The translations under genes were made by a program, and so were the position numbers. 64,000 nt of DNA from Liolophura sinensis (taxonomy: Eukaryota; Mollusca; Polyplacophora; Chitonida; Chitonidae): assembly GCF_032854445.1 (NCBI RefSeq), contig NC_088300.1:51019682-51083681 (forward strand). The letters are read 5' to 3'. The notes under the pieces were generated by a model. That model searched no databases. It worked only from the letters and a program-made list of their open reading frames with translations, and was not told the DNA's origin. Shown here piece by piece: positions 12,201-23,100 of the stretch. Within the stretch, counting starts at the first letter, position 1. Every line of letters begins with the position of its first letter.

Positions 12201-15200
12201 AGGATTCTAGAATTACATCCAGAAATCTTACAACAGGTACTCTCTCACCAATCATGAAGCCTACATGTAGTTTTAGAATTTGGCTTAGTGCATAAAAACT
12301 CCACTTATTTCAACATGTATATATAGGTTGGTTCATTGAAAAACTTCAGAGTATTTGCGATACATCTGTTTCTTAATACTGGAGACAGTGTGATGGGGTT
12401 GAATACCTTTAATATCAATGTTCCTTCTGTATTCGTTAGTCCCCAACCAGTCCCCAGATAGGATTACAGGTTGCATCCCATCTTTTCGTCAGTCCATCAC
12501 AGACTTTTACAAAGCATGAATTAAAACTGGAGTCCCTCCCATTGACAAATTACGTATCAAGTTTGAGTTTTCGCCTAATTCATCTTTTGTTTAAACAAAT
12601 TTGTGGTCGTTTTTGTTGTATTGTTGACATTGATGTAGCTATTTATTATGACACAAGGGACATGGGCCTTGATATAGCTATTATTCTGACAACAGCCCCT
12701 AGGTACCATGGACTTTGTTATAGCTACTTTTCTTACAATCCCCCAGGCTGTACCCAGTTTCCTCGCACCACAATGCTGGCCGCTGTTGTATAAGTGAAAT
12801 ATTGTTGAGTACGATGTAGAACACCAATGAGATAAATGATAAGTAAATTATTCTGTCATCAAACAAGTAGGGGACATAGACTTTGATGTAGCTGTTATCC
12901 TGATGGATCCAGTAGGGGACATAGACTTTGATGTAGCTGTTATCCTGATGGATCCAGTAGGGGACATGGACTTCGATGTAGCTATTATCCTGATGGATCC
13001 AGTAGGGGACATGGACTTTGATGTAGCTATTATCCTGATGGATCCAGTAGGGGACATGGACTTTGATGTAGCTATTATCCTGATGGATCCAGTAGGGGAC
13101 ATAGACTTTGATGTAGCTGTTATCCTGATGGATCCAGTAGGGGACATGGACTTCGATGTAGCTATTATCCTGATGGATCCAGTAGGGGACATGGACTTTG
13201 ATGGAGCTGTTATCTTGATGGATCCAGTAGGGGACATGGACTTCGATGTAGTTATTATCCTGATGGATCCAGTAGGGGACATGGACTTTGATGTAGCTAT
13301 TATCCTGATGGATCCAGTAGGGGACATGGATTTTGATGTAGCTATTATCCTGATGGATCCAGTAGGGGACATGGACTTTGATGTAGCTATTATCCTGATG
13401 GATCCAGTAGGGGACATGGACTTTGATGTAGCTATTATCCTGATGGATCCAGTAGGGGACATGGACTTTGATGTAGCTATTATCCTGATGGATCCAGTAG
13501 GGGACATAGACTTTGATGGAGCTGTTATCTTGATGGATCCAGTAGGGGACATGGACTTTGATGTAGCTATTATCCTGATGGATCCAGTAGGGGACATGTG
13601 TTTGCTCTGGCAATACTTCCAGAGTGCTTGATTACCAAAGATTCACATATATGTATCATTGAAGGGCTACTTGAATAGTGTTTTCCTGTTGTCAGGAGTG
13701 CTCATATTAGTATGATTCCTAGTCTCAGGGGAACTATTTTTATTGCAGATGTTATCCACAGTGCTCAATATCATCATGTTTGAAGACTGCCGGAACCAGT
13801 GGTCCATGTCACGTCCTCTACTTGGTCTCATCCTCCTTAATGAAGAGGTAAGACAGACCAGCAGATCCTCACGACTTTGTCACATTCACAGTGTCAGTGA
13901 AACATCACAGCATATGTTGTGTTCAAATCGATCTGATGTGGTCATATGTCTAGTGTGACAAACACTGGTTTGTTTGCAACAGGTCCTTAGGTCTGGCAGC
14001 TCATTGACTAAAACATGTTAATTACATGTATTTGGATTGAACTTACCATAGACACCACGGTAAATCCTGACTGGATGGCATTTATTGCAAGATTGAGTTT
14101 TTCAGGTTGAACACTGATCTTTCATTTCAAATGCATTTATTAAAATATTCAGATGGTGATGGTGCCCTTTACTGTATAAAAGATAATGATAGCAGTGTTG
14201 ATTAGTGAATCAAGCATTAGGAATGTATTTTGAGGGGTGAGCAGGGAGTGTCCTGCAGTATTGTTACCTGATTATTATACACAGCTGTTTTACTTACTGT
14301 CACAGTAGTGATCTGTGTCATTATTAGTTAACAAACTTGACAAAAACTGTCCAATTCTTCTCAGTATTTCAACAAACTGCGAGACAGCATCATCTCAAGT
14401 CAGGCCTCAGAAAAACAGCGCAGTATGATGCAGTGCTTTGAAAACCTCATGGACGGTATTGAACGGTCACTGCTCACCAAAAATAGAGACAGGTAAAGTA
14501 TACAAATCAAGTGTTTATCAGCCCTCAGGACAGTTAATTAAATTTTATATGGTGTTACTAGTGCAGTGAGTTAAATGTACCACATCAATATGCCACTTTC
14601 CCCACTTTGTCTCTTGACTTTTATTTTCAAATAACCAAATCTTCTATTCCTGTGAAATCAGTTTCACTTGTAGGAGGGAAAGTTTGTTTAAGTGCAGTTG
14701 GGGTCCTTCATGGCCTAGTGGTTAGCATGCCAGTGTGGCGTAATGAACAAGAAGCCTCATCAATGCGCTCACTGTGAGTTCAAGTCCAGCTCATGGTGGT
14801 TTCCTCTCCCTGCGTACACTGGGGATGTCTACCACCAATCTGCAGATGGTTTAGGGCTTCCCTCATGTTGTGCCCTGTTTCTTCTCACTGAAATGCTGGC
14901 GGCCGTCATATAAGTCAAGTATTCTTGAGTACGGTGTAAAACTCCAAGCAAACATATAAATAACAGGTGAATTTTAGTCCAGTCATAAATTAAAGTTCTA
15001 AATAAGTCTGTGTAATTGTGTTTGAAACCCTAGCCATTATGAAAACTCGTGTAAAGTACAAGTCTGAATAGGTAGATGTCGTGCCTTGAATAGTGTCATC
15101 ACACTATTTGGTCTTAGTGAAAGTCTTATTTCATGAATTTTCCAAATTTTAACAAAATTTTGTCTTTTTCAGGTTCACTCAGAATTTGTCATTGTTTCGG

Positions 15201-15269
15201 CGGGATGTCAATGATTCCTTAAAAGCACCGAACACAAGTCCCAGCCCCAGTTTAGAGTTGATGAATTAG
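292..15269 (+). CDS. XPO7: Exportin-7 (RanBP16), C-terminal ~495 residues, 13 exons
   Basis: Nuclear transport receptor of the karyopherin-beta family, which carries protein cargo across the nuclear pore with Ran-GTP. Seen exons: 292-436, 6843-6999, 7370-7437, 8235-8323, 8949-9056, 9611-9693, 9901-9955, 10389-10548, 11156-11294, 12076-12236, 13749-13847, 14365-14492 and 15173-15269 (stop TAG). All phases join without a break. Near-universal exportin-7 blocks are visible: [102 protein letters not shown] and LTKNRDRFTQNLS. Vertebrate XPO7 is about 1,087 residues, so the N-terminal half, with the Ran-binding region, lies left of the window. RANBP17 is the nearest alternative, but invertebrates normally have a single XPO7-type gene. 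One intron (9956-10388) is AT-AC type; the others are GT-AG. Confidence 0.97.
551..574 (+). other. Potential G-quadruplex in an XPO7 intron
   Basis: Four runs of three to six guanines separated by one or two thymines lie on the coding strand shortly before the satellite array. The pattern meets the usual G-quadruplex rule. Whether it folds is not shown. Confidence 0.5.
667..6543 (+). repeat. 47-bp satellite array (~125 copies) inside an XPO7 intron
   Basis: A head-to-tail array with a strict 47-bp period fills most of the 6.4-kb intron between the exons ending at 436 and starting at 6843. Each unit has the core CAGCAACCTGCGTA, then ATTGTGGGTTTCTG, then CATAATG or CATCATG. Two monomer flavours alternate: one with CTGACTATCATAATG, one with CTGCCCATCATCATG. 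The period is not a multiple of three, so open frames across the array are only about 80 codons long and rotate frame. None looks coding. The last unit runs directly into a SINE 3' tail. Confidence 0.97.
4125..6098 (+). repeat. 987-bp higher-order duplication (two tandem 21-mers) in the 47-bp array
   Basis: Segments about 4125-5111 and 5112-6098 are near-identical at an offset of 987 bp, which is 21 x 47. The same series of monomer variants, including the rarer TATGTGTTTCTGCC and TCTTGCAGC forms, recurs in both. One difference seen is a G to A change near 5772. Boundaries are by eye, to within about one monomer. Confidence 0.85.
6542..6608 (+). mobile_element. SINE 3' tail directly abutting the 47-bp satellite
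   Basis: The sequence after the last monomer (TGCTGGATGCCATTGTATAA, then AAATATTCTCGA and AAAACACCAATCAAA) matches the 3' tails of the SINE copies at 8624, 14700 and 43655. The satellite therefore ends inside a SINE. Confidence 0.75.
8624..8894 (+). mobile_element. tRNA-derived SINE, near full length, in an XPO7 intron
   Basis: The 5' part has a pol III A-box-like TGGCTCAGTTGG and a B-box-like GTGAATTCAAGTTC. The body contains CTGTCAGCAACCTGCGGG, then GGTTTCCTCCCACCATAATG. The tail has ATAAGTGAAATATTCTTGAG and AAAACACCAATCAAA, ending in AT-rich repeats. Other window copies share this layout (14700, 43655; tails at 6542, 12738 and 24080). The interior is the likely parent of the 47-bp satellite. 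Confidence 0.75.
9170..9540 (+). mobile_element. Diverged tRNA-derived SINE in an XPO7 intron
   Basis: An A-box-like TAGCCGAGTGG is followed about 50 bp later by a B-box-like GAGTTCAGTCCC, as in tRNA-Ser/Leu heads. The 3' end has AATAAATCAAATAAATC, resembling the tails of other SINEs here. The body is diverged, so extent is approximate. Confidence 0.5.
9956..10388 (+). other. U12-type AT-AC intron of XPO7
   Basis: The intron starts with ATATCCTTT, the minor-spliceosome 5' splice site in its AT-AC form, and ends in CAC. A branch-site-like ATCCTTAAT lies about 12 nt before the end, the short spacing typical of U12 introns. There is no usable GT-AG pair here. Splicing with these ends gives PLKLKGIS, matching the conserved exportin-7 sequence; a GT-AG choice loses residues or the frame. 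Confidence 0.88.
12625..13598 (+). repeat. 45-bp minisatellite (~16 good copies plus diverged flank) in an XPO7 intron
   Basis: From about 12866 to 13598 a 45-bp unit repeats about 16 times. Its parts are ATGGATCCAGTAGGGGACAT, GGACTTTGATGTAGC and TATTATCCTG. Two or three diverged units occur at 12625-12735, separated from the main block by a SINE fragment. The period is divisible by three and stop-free in several frames, which gives open frames of 242 to 304 codons on both strands. These are repeat artefacts within an intron. Confidence 0.95.
12738..12845 (+). mobile_element. SINE 3' fragment between minisatellite blocks
   Basis: GTTTCCTCGCACCACAATGC, then ATAAGTGAAATATTGTTGAG and AACACCAATGAGATAAAT, match the 3' half of the SINE at 8624. 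It lies between diverged and regular 45-bp units, so it probably inserted into, or was captured by, the array. Confidence 0.65.
14700..14968 (+). mobile_element. tRNA-derived SINE in the last XPO7 intron
   Basis: A-box TGGCCTAGTGG and B-box GAGTTCAAGTCC lie about 60 bp apart. The body and tail (GAAATGCTGGCGGCCGTCAT, TATTCTTGAGTACGGTGTAA) match the 8624 copy with mutations. Same strand as the host gene. Confidence 0.7.
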
Positions 15270-18200
15270 CTCCCCTGATCATCTCATCATCCATGTGAAA
15301 ACCTGAAAGTGTGCATGTGCCTGCAAGAGCGAGAGGAAGGAAGGAAAGGGAAATAATTTATCTGTGACATTTATTGGTAATGCTGCAAGCATGCGCCTTC
15401 AGATCACCTCATTTGAGTGTTAGTTAAAGTGGTGTGGCATATGTGGAAGCTTGGTAGAGAAATATGTAAATGGTTTGAATCACATACACTTAACTCAGCA
15501 GCATTTGCCCAGTGCAAAGCTAGTTCTGCTGAGCTGTGTTGGAATTCATTGCTTTACCGGTGATGATGGCATCTTGTTATGTCAAATACATGTTCCAAAG
15601 AATGAGTTCAAGTTTCATCTTCCTTAAATACAAAGCCCAGGCTAGGTATATAATGTAGACAAAACCAGGAAAGAGGTTTGTTGTGTGCTGATTCATGCGA
15701 TGGAACATACAACCTTTGTTTCATGGTTAAAGGAGTAATGAGAAAACAGAAGTGAGAAGTCTGGTTTGTGTTAAAGAACTCCTTCGGTGCGCAGAGTTTT
15801 TGGTGCAAGTAGTATGTGTATTTCAGAAGACCCCAATGCAAGCCAAGTCAGTATTTGTTGGAACCACTGTACATCACTTCAACATGGTAAATTGAAAACA
15901 AGGCTTCACCTAAAATGTCTTCATATGAGAGAAACACACGAACACAGTGATATTTCATTTTCATTTTGTTTTCTTTTTTTTTTATTTTAAATAACACTCC
16001 TAACTGTGACAATGTGCATTAGTTGGCTATAAATTATAAATTTGGACATTCTTAAGAAGGTGTTGATCTGATAAGGTTTCATTCATAAAAAATAAAGAAC
16101 TTACAAGAAATCCATTTCTTCGTTGTGCAGAATGAAACGATATTGTTGACCAGTGTTTGAAGCAAGAGATCAGGTTTTGTTCCAATACTGAGAGGCTGAG
16201 TGAACGGATCCTAATTGATACAGTGCAGAGTGTCTTCCTTCATAGAAAGATAAGGACGTAGCAAGGACTTCAACACAAGCAGATGCCCACTTCTGGTCTG
16301 CATTCATCTACACGCATATCCGTGGCCCACTTTTAAACAATTACTTATATCTAATAATTGATACAGAGTAAGGATAGGTTTAAGTTATATCATCAGGGTA
16401 TTTTACTTACAACATAATTGTTTTTATAGTATTTTTTTGTTATTGCCATGTGGAATAGGATATGAATCTTTCCACGCAAAACCTGTTGAGTGCTTACATG
16501 TAAAAGTCTTCAGAGCGTTGAAAAGTAAAATGTTGAATCCTTCATTACCAGTATCGTAGAAAGTGCTTTAGCTTTATTCACAAGTTGTGCTCTTGTGTTG
16601 TGCAGCCCTTTTTTGTCCAAGTGCTCAGAAGTTTGTGGAGAACAGGCCTTTGCAACAATTTCTTCTTCTTGAAACCCCTCTGTCTCGGCTTTAGCTATTT
16701 TGTTGAAAGTTGGTGAAGGACATAACTAAACTTGGCAAATTTTCTCAGGGCTTTTCCTTGTGTAAATGAAACCACAATTGAGTACATGACAGTTATGTCT
16801 AGAAGTCCGGAATTTTAAAGGATCAACCTAGTCTTTACAACTGCCAGTATTTCAATTATAGCTAAATTTATCCTCGTTCTGAGGCGGCAGTTAAACCATT
16901 TTCACCACTTGCGGTAAGAATGTGAAGAAATGGATAGTAACCGTCCTCCAAATTGCTTCTTGCGTAACTGTTGAACTTTTTTTTTTTATTATTATTTATT
17001 TATTTTTATCGTTTCCTGCACAGCTGTATGTAAGTGGCTCAACGTGCTAAGCTTTACTGACCAGTCTAAGATAGTACATTGTTAAGTCTCTCAGCTTCAT
17101 TCTCATGCCAAAAGAGAACCAATGCTTCTTCCTTCGTTCGACCTTCGTTTAAATATCAGTTGTCTTAGTCTGGTCAATATCTCTGGCTACAATGCGATTG
17201 CTTCATTCTTGGATGTTTTGGTCGTACATGACTAAACTAGGTTTAATTGTGCATTCATGTGGGCCTACTCCCATTCAGTTCTAGTCTTTGAACGGATTAG
17301 CTGCGACAAGCAGCTCTATAGTTACTATCTCTGTCGTTCGATCTGTTTGTCGGTCTGTCAGATTTTAAAATTCAATTTTTTAACGTGAGCCTTTCACTTA
17401 ACAAGGGTCCTGAGTGCAACATGACATGACTTATGCAGAATTTCCCAGAAATTGTTTTAAGAAGATGGGGCGTAGATCTTTGTTTGCCGTGATGTGTGTC
17501 AGGGCAACCCACTTGAAGTGCTAAACGGGGTATTATTTCAATTTACATTTACGTCTGCTCAGAAGTTTTGTATGTTTTATGTTAATCTGATTCGTGCACT
17601 ATCCTGAATGTAAGGGACTGGTCAGTTGGGAGAATTCAGCTCTTTTGCTGCCCCAAGGCCAGTTACTGATCTACGCAATAATAACTTAGCCACGTTCCAT
17701 TACTGATCTACGTAATGCTAACATCCGTCAGTGTTTAAAAAGTAAAAGTTATGCGGCAGACCAGAGTCGTAAATTTACATTTAGCTTCACGTTTTTTGCT
17801 AGATTTGTGCCTAATTTCTTGAAAGAGGTTGAACACTTGATGAAAACACATGTAGAATGCTCAGGATATAGCGAACAGGGAGATAACAGGGAGATAATTA
17901 GGCTACAGGGCAGCCGAGTCGCTATGAGGCTGTGCTTGTGAGGATATTTCTCTTTTGATATTTTTTCACATGTTCTAGTATGTGAGCATGAAATTGCGCT
18001 AAATTGAACAATTCACAGATTTGATTTTCTGACCTGGTAGAAGGAATTTGGTCTAATAGTATACCTGTCAACATCTGGATCGAAGCTTTAGCGAAGTGAA
18101 CGGACATAATTTCTCAACATTCTCTTGCCGAAGTATAGAACCATCTACTTGCATGTATAGGTGACAATTTGTACTGTGTGACAAGCAGCGCCATATGCAT

Positions 18201-20136
18201 TATTTTGGACCACTTACGTTTTAGCCTTATATATAAGTGTTGGGCTTGTACAGATTGCATGGAGGTGTGGTCCAGGTGGTCATATAGATCAGGATTTGCT
18301 GTATATTTGATGGTTTTATTGGTGACTGGTTGAGCGGTATGGGTTATGTGTGTTTTCATGTACATGTATAAAGGACTGATGCGTGTGAACTTGGCTATGG
18401 ATGTGATCCGCCATGAGAGTCGCTGGTAGAAACCTACACTTGTATAGTGGCAGGAAAATGGGATTTGTATAATGTGTGTAAATCATGCGAAGAGCAACTG
18501 AATTTCATGTATTCTGGCTGACATGCTTTTGTTATATTAAAATATTCAAAAATTCAAAACACACATGAAAATGCAATAAAAAACGGTGAATATGAAAGTA
18601 TGTGTTCGTCTTTTGGTCTAGATAAAGATACATTGTGCTATACCTGAGTATACGTATGTCCTTGAAGTTTATGTGCAACAGCAAGTTGTGCCTTTTGATT
18701 GGCCTCTCCGGCTGTGTGTTCGAATGTAAGTGCCGTCGGCTGGTCTGTAACTTTTCGATTATTGTAGCAAATTAGGCAACGGGCCCCGCAAGCTCCGCAA
18801 CCGTAGGTTGCCGTAGATGAGATCTCGGCCATTTTGGAGCACCAAGAAATGTGATCTTAAGCCGGGAAAGTGACGTGGTGAAAAAAAAGTTTTAAAAGTC
18901 TACCCTAACACATCAGGCAATGAACATATTCTTGAAAAGCCATTCTCAGCTGGACCACCTAGACAAACAGAGCGGTAAAATTTACAAGGATAAAAAGATA
19001 GTGTTGTTGGGACGGGGATGTGTATCCAAGCACATTAAACGAGCTAGGGTCAGCGCCACTAGATAGCCGTATTGACCAAGTTTAAGCTATTCTGAGTTAA
19101 TTTATGCCCCGTCGCGAGGTCTAAAGCTGTAGTACTGATAAAAAATTTTTAAAATATTTAAATTCGGGGCAAAAATCTTGAAAAGCGGGTGGGCCCTGTG
19201 CGATGATTCCTTTGACTACTCCCTTGTTTCCTCTTATTTAGCTGACTGTCATCTTGACTACGGTGGAAAACACAACTCAGACTAACAGTTTCCTATTCTA
19301 GGTTTTACGTGGTCAATGAGCGTGAAAAGGGAAAAAAATTAAACAAAAAAAAAACAAAAAAACTCGCCTGTCAGCCCTTATTAACACCGATCCGGTGTAG
19401 TCCAGCGTAAAAGCATTGCAGCTGTTCATTCACAGGACAACTGACACCGTTTTAACGGCCAGGGCACCCGTATAATATATCCAGTAATGAAATATAATCA
19501 ATGGAAGGCCAACATATTTACATGTACACATACTTCACACAAGTAACAAAGGTACAAAGTACATATGGCCAAGTTATAACATTTTAATACTGCTGCGCAG
19601 CGGAAGGTTTTCTAGGATTCACGCCATTCACATGGAGGCCGACTGTAGAGTTACTTAAATCTCTGCTGGCAAGCAGGAGACTCGATTTCAACTCTGGCCA
19701 TGCTCAAGACTTCCAAATTTGCAATTTTCTATCTGGCGCCTCCGCTCTTGGCACTATATAAGTAGTTGGAAATCGCCTGAGGATAGGTTCCCACAAAGTG
19801 TGGCGTTCCATCTGTTGTAAATACGTCGGCGTTGTACGTTTTAATTATACTCACACCAGCTTACACCATGCACTGAAATACCGTCGTAATATCCTGGTAA
19901 TGATGTTGACAGTTTTTGTTAAGTATTGTTGGTTTGGTGGCGTCAAACAAAGAAACTTTGTGGAGTTGTGTCTACACGAATTCGGTGCATGTGCAGTGAG
20001 CTATTAAAATGTGAGATAAGGAATGTTGCCACTTTTGAAATCCCAAATCACTGGGTTCAGATGAAAAAGTTCTATCCCGCAGAAGCTGAAGAAATCGATT
20101 TCTCCTTATACATGAGTTGACCTTGTTGAGTTCAAT
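15270..20136 (+). other. XPO7 3' UTR and intergenic space to the convergent tetraspanin
   Basis: No protein gene is supported here. An AATAAA at 16091-16096 is the first canonical poly(A) signal after the XPO7 stop; another lies at 18575-18580 with T/G-rich sequence after it, so the 3' UTR could be 0.8 or 3.3 kb. A 64-codon minus-strand ORF (18638-18832) starts in a good context (CCAAAATGG) and has a CGACGARCLIC cysteine cluster, but it matches nothing I recognise. The 3' UTR of the convergent tetraspanin should occupy the right-hand end. Confidence 0.5.
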
Positions 20137-23100
20137 CTAAACATCTGTGGCCTTTGCAGACGAATCACCTGTCACTCGTGCCAGACTTTTCACTTTCCAC
20201 TTTTTCCATCTAGACTGGACATGCTTGGTGGTGGTAAGTTTGATATACACCCGTGCCATCACGATACCTATAAACTTAGAAAAAGAACGAACAATAAATA
20301 AATGGAATTGATTCGATACACATAGCCACGCATTCACGGCCGTATGCATGATTTATTTATTTATTTGATTATAGATTCAGATTTACAGCGGCGTTCAAGA
20401 AACTGGTGTGCCAAAGAGAAACCTTTGGTTCTTTCCAGGTAACTGATAAACGTTGTAACTTAGAACAGCCAATACCGTACCAGCTGGGTCTGAATTTGAG
20501 CCTGTATGAACCTGGAAACGTATAATTAGTCTGTATACATAACAAGCTTTACGACAAAGTCACATATATTTGCACAACTGACAAACTTGAAAACATAAAG
20601 TTACATATGCTGCCAACAACTACTGGGTTCGAATACGCTTCGGACCTGGCCGCTGAGGGGCGTGTGAGTGACCAATGAAATTCTTTTGCTAAGCGGTACA
20701 CAGAAGGTGCCTGTTAATTGAGTCGGCAACATTCTTCAGGTTGTCAGTTTACTTACTTGTTAAATTTGACTGGTATTTCGCTGGTTGAGTAGTCAGAAAA
20801 CAAGTTTGAGCCTCCGTTGATGAAGCAAGCTGGGCTTTGCGTACATGTATGCGTAAGTGACTTAAGCGTCGTAAAGCCAATAGCACTTGCCAATGATACG
20901 TTCACCTCAACGCATGTAAATCTGGTGATAGGGGAGTGTCTAAATTGCTACTTTTAAACATTTAGGTGAACAGGTGGAAAAATCCATGAGGTAAATTATA
21001 AAGAAGAGGAAAGATAGTTTCGTGCGTCATACAATGTTAATTCCGTTTGTCTATCTGTAGACTAGGTACCAAGTTGTCTATCGGATGAACTGCAGCATGC
21101 AAATGATTGTTTGTTTTTTAAACAATTGACTTTTAAATACATTTGACTCAGTAACCTGAGAAATGGGTTTGCCAAGCTGAACAATTCCTTAGGGATCAGA
21201 TTGTACTGTTTAATAAACTATCCTTCCGAAGAAACATAGAAATCAATCTTACCTGAGGCACAACTATTCCGGTAAACACAGCACCGATTAGCACAGCATG
21301 CCTCTGTAACCACATGCCAAATCCCTGAACACAGCCTTGTGTATAAATGTCTCTCTCCACCTCCCATACCTGTATATACACAACATCCAGTCAGAATGTT
21401 GGCTCTTCAAGAATAAATATCATTTGGCGACCATTTCACTGAGAAACATCGTAGTAACAGGCCCAGTTTGTGGTTAATCAAACAACTATATAACTATATA
21501 ACCTGCAGATGAGGCCATCAGTCGATTAAAATAAAGGCATTGGCTGAAAGTCCTAATTCAATCTGTCTATGGTATAAAGGACCCGGAATCAGTAAGTCTA
21601 TGCTATATAAGGGAACCGGAATCAGGAAGTCTGTACTATATAAGGGACCCGGAATCAGTAAGTCTGTGTTATATAAGGGCCCCGGAATCAGTAAGTCTGT
21701 TCTATATAAGGGGCCCGGAATCAGTAAGTCTGTGCTGTTTAAGGGACCCGGAATCAGTAAGTCTTTACTATAAAAGGACCCGGAATCAGGAAGTCTGTGC
21801 CATATAAGGGACCTGGAATCAGTTTGTACTATATAAGGGACCCGGAATCAGTAAGTCTATGCTATATAAGGGACCCGGAATCAGTAAGTCTGTGCTATAT
21901 AAGGGGCCCGGAATCAGTAAGTCTGTGCTATATAAGGGACCTGGAATCAGTAAGTCTGTGCTATATAAGGGACCCGGAATCAGTAAGTCTGTGCTATATA
22001 AGGGGCCCGGAATCAGTAAGTCTATGCTATATAAGGGACCCGGAATCAGTAAGTCTGTGCTATATAAGGGGCCCGGAATCAGTAAGTCTGTGCTATATAA
22101 GGGACCTGGAATCAGTAAGTCTGTGCTATATAAGGGACCTGGAATCAGTAAGTCTGTGCTATATAAGGGACCTGGAATCAGTAAGTCTGTGCTATATAAG
22201 GGACCTGGAATCAGTAAGTTTGTACTATATAAGGGACCCGGAATCAGTAAGTCTATGCTATATAAGGGACCCGGAATCAGTAAGTCTGTGCTATATAAGG
22301 GACCAGGAATCAGTAAGTCTGTGCTATATAAGGGACCTGGAATCAGTAAGTCTGTGCTATATAAGGAATCTGAAAATGAGAACATTGTTTTAAATTCATT
22401 TAGAGAGGCTAAAAGATCCATATTCGATAATCAAATCAAAGTTTCTAAGTGCACCAATGATAGCTCAAATTATTCCCATTCAGAAAATTGCAAATAGAAA
22501 ATTGCCATTCAGACTTGCAAATGTACTATTTATGTAGTGTTAACATGATTCTAAATTTTGAAAAAGGTTTTAAAGCTGTACCCGAATTATAAATTTCATG
22601 AACTTCAGTACCCATTTTGAATGGTGACGTGCACAAAACCGACTGGTATATAGCCTGGTAATTATTTGGTATATTCCTTGGCGTTCAGCACTGAGGGTGC
22701 TAGAGCAATGAAACAGGACTGGTTGACCGGGTGTCAGTATAATGTGTCTGGGTGGGGTGTCAGGTCTGGTGTTTTCGGTATGTTCAGTGGCGGCAGCACT
22801 TTGGCGGCATGCCCTACCTCAAGAAGACACAATATATGTACACACACCCAGTGACTTCTCGTCGTCATATGACTGATTGCTAACTGCTAAATTGATAACT
22901 ACGATATTAAACCCCTAGCATGTATACATACATATTTGGGATGTTCAAAACTAATGGCAAAACTGGATTTGGGCTAATCGATTATTTTTTTGCCAAAAAT
23001 CTTCGGAATAGCCTCTTTAGGAAAAGAAACAAGGCAATGATATCTCATTCTGTCAGTTGATCTAAAGGGAAAATGCCTGTGTTTTGTGTAACAGGCCTTA

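Noticed and set aside
12699..13631. Open frames of 242, 249 and 304 codons over the 45-bp array
   Set aside because: Frames are open on both strands simply because the unit is divisible by three and lacks stops; the array is intronic.
18638..18832. 64-codon minus-strand ORF with a cysteine cluster and good start context
   Set aside because: Short, with no family match I can name and no clear splice partners; kept only as a note in the intergenic entry.
21540..22497. Open frames of about 200 codons over the 33-bp array
   Set aside because: Repeat artefact between two confirmed tetraspanin exons.
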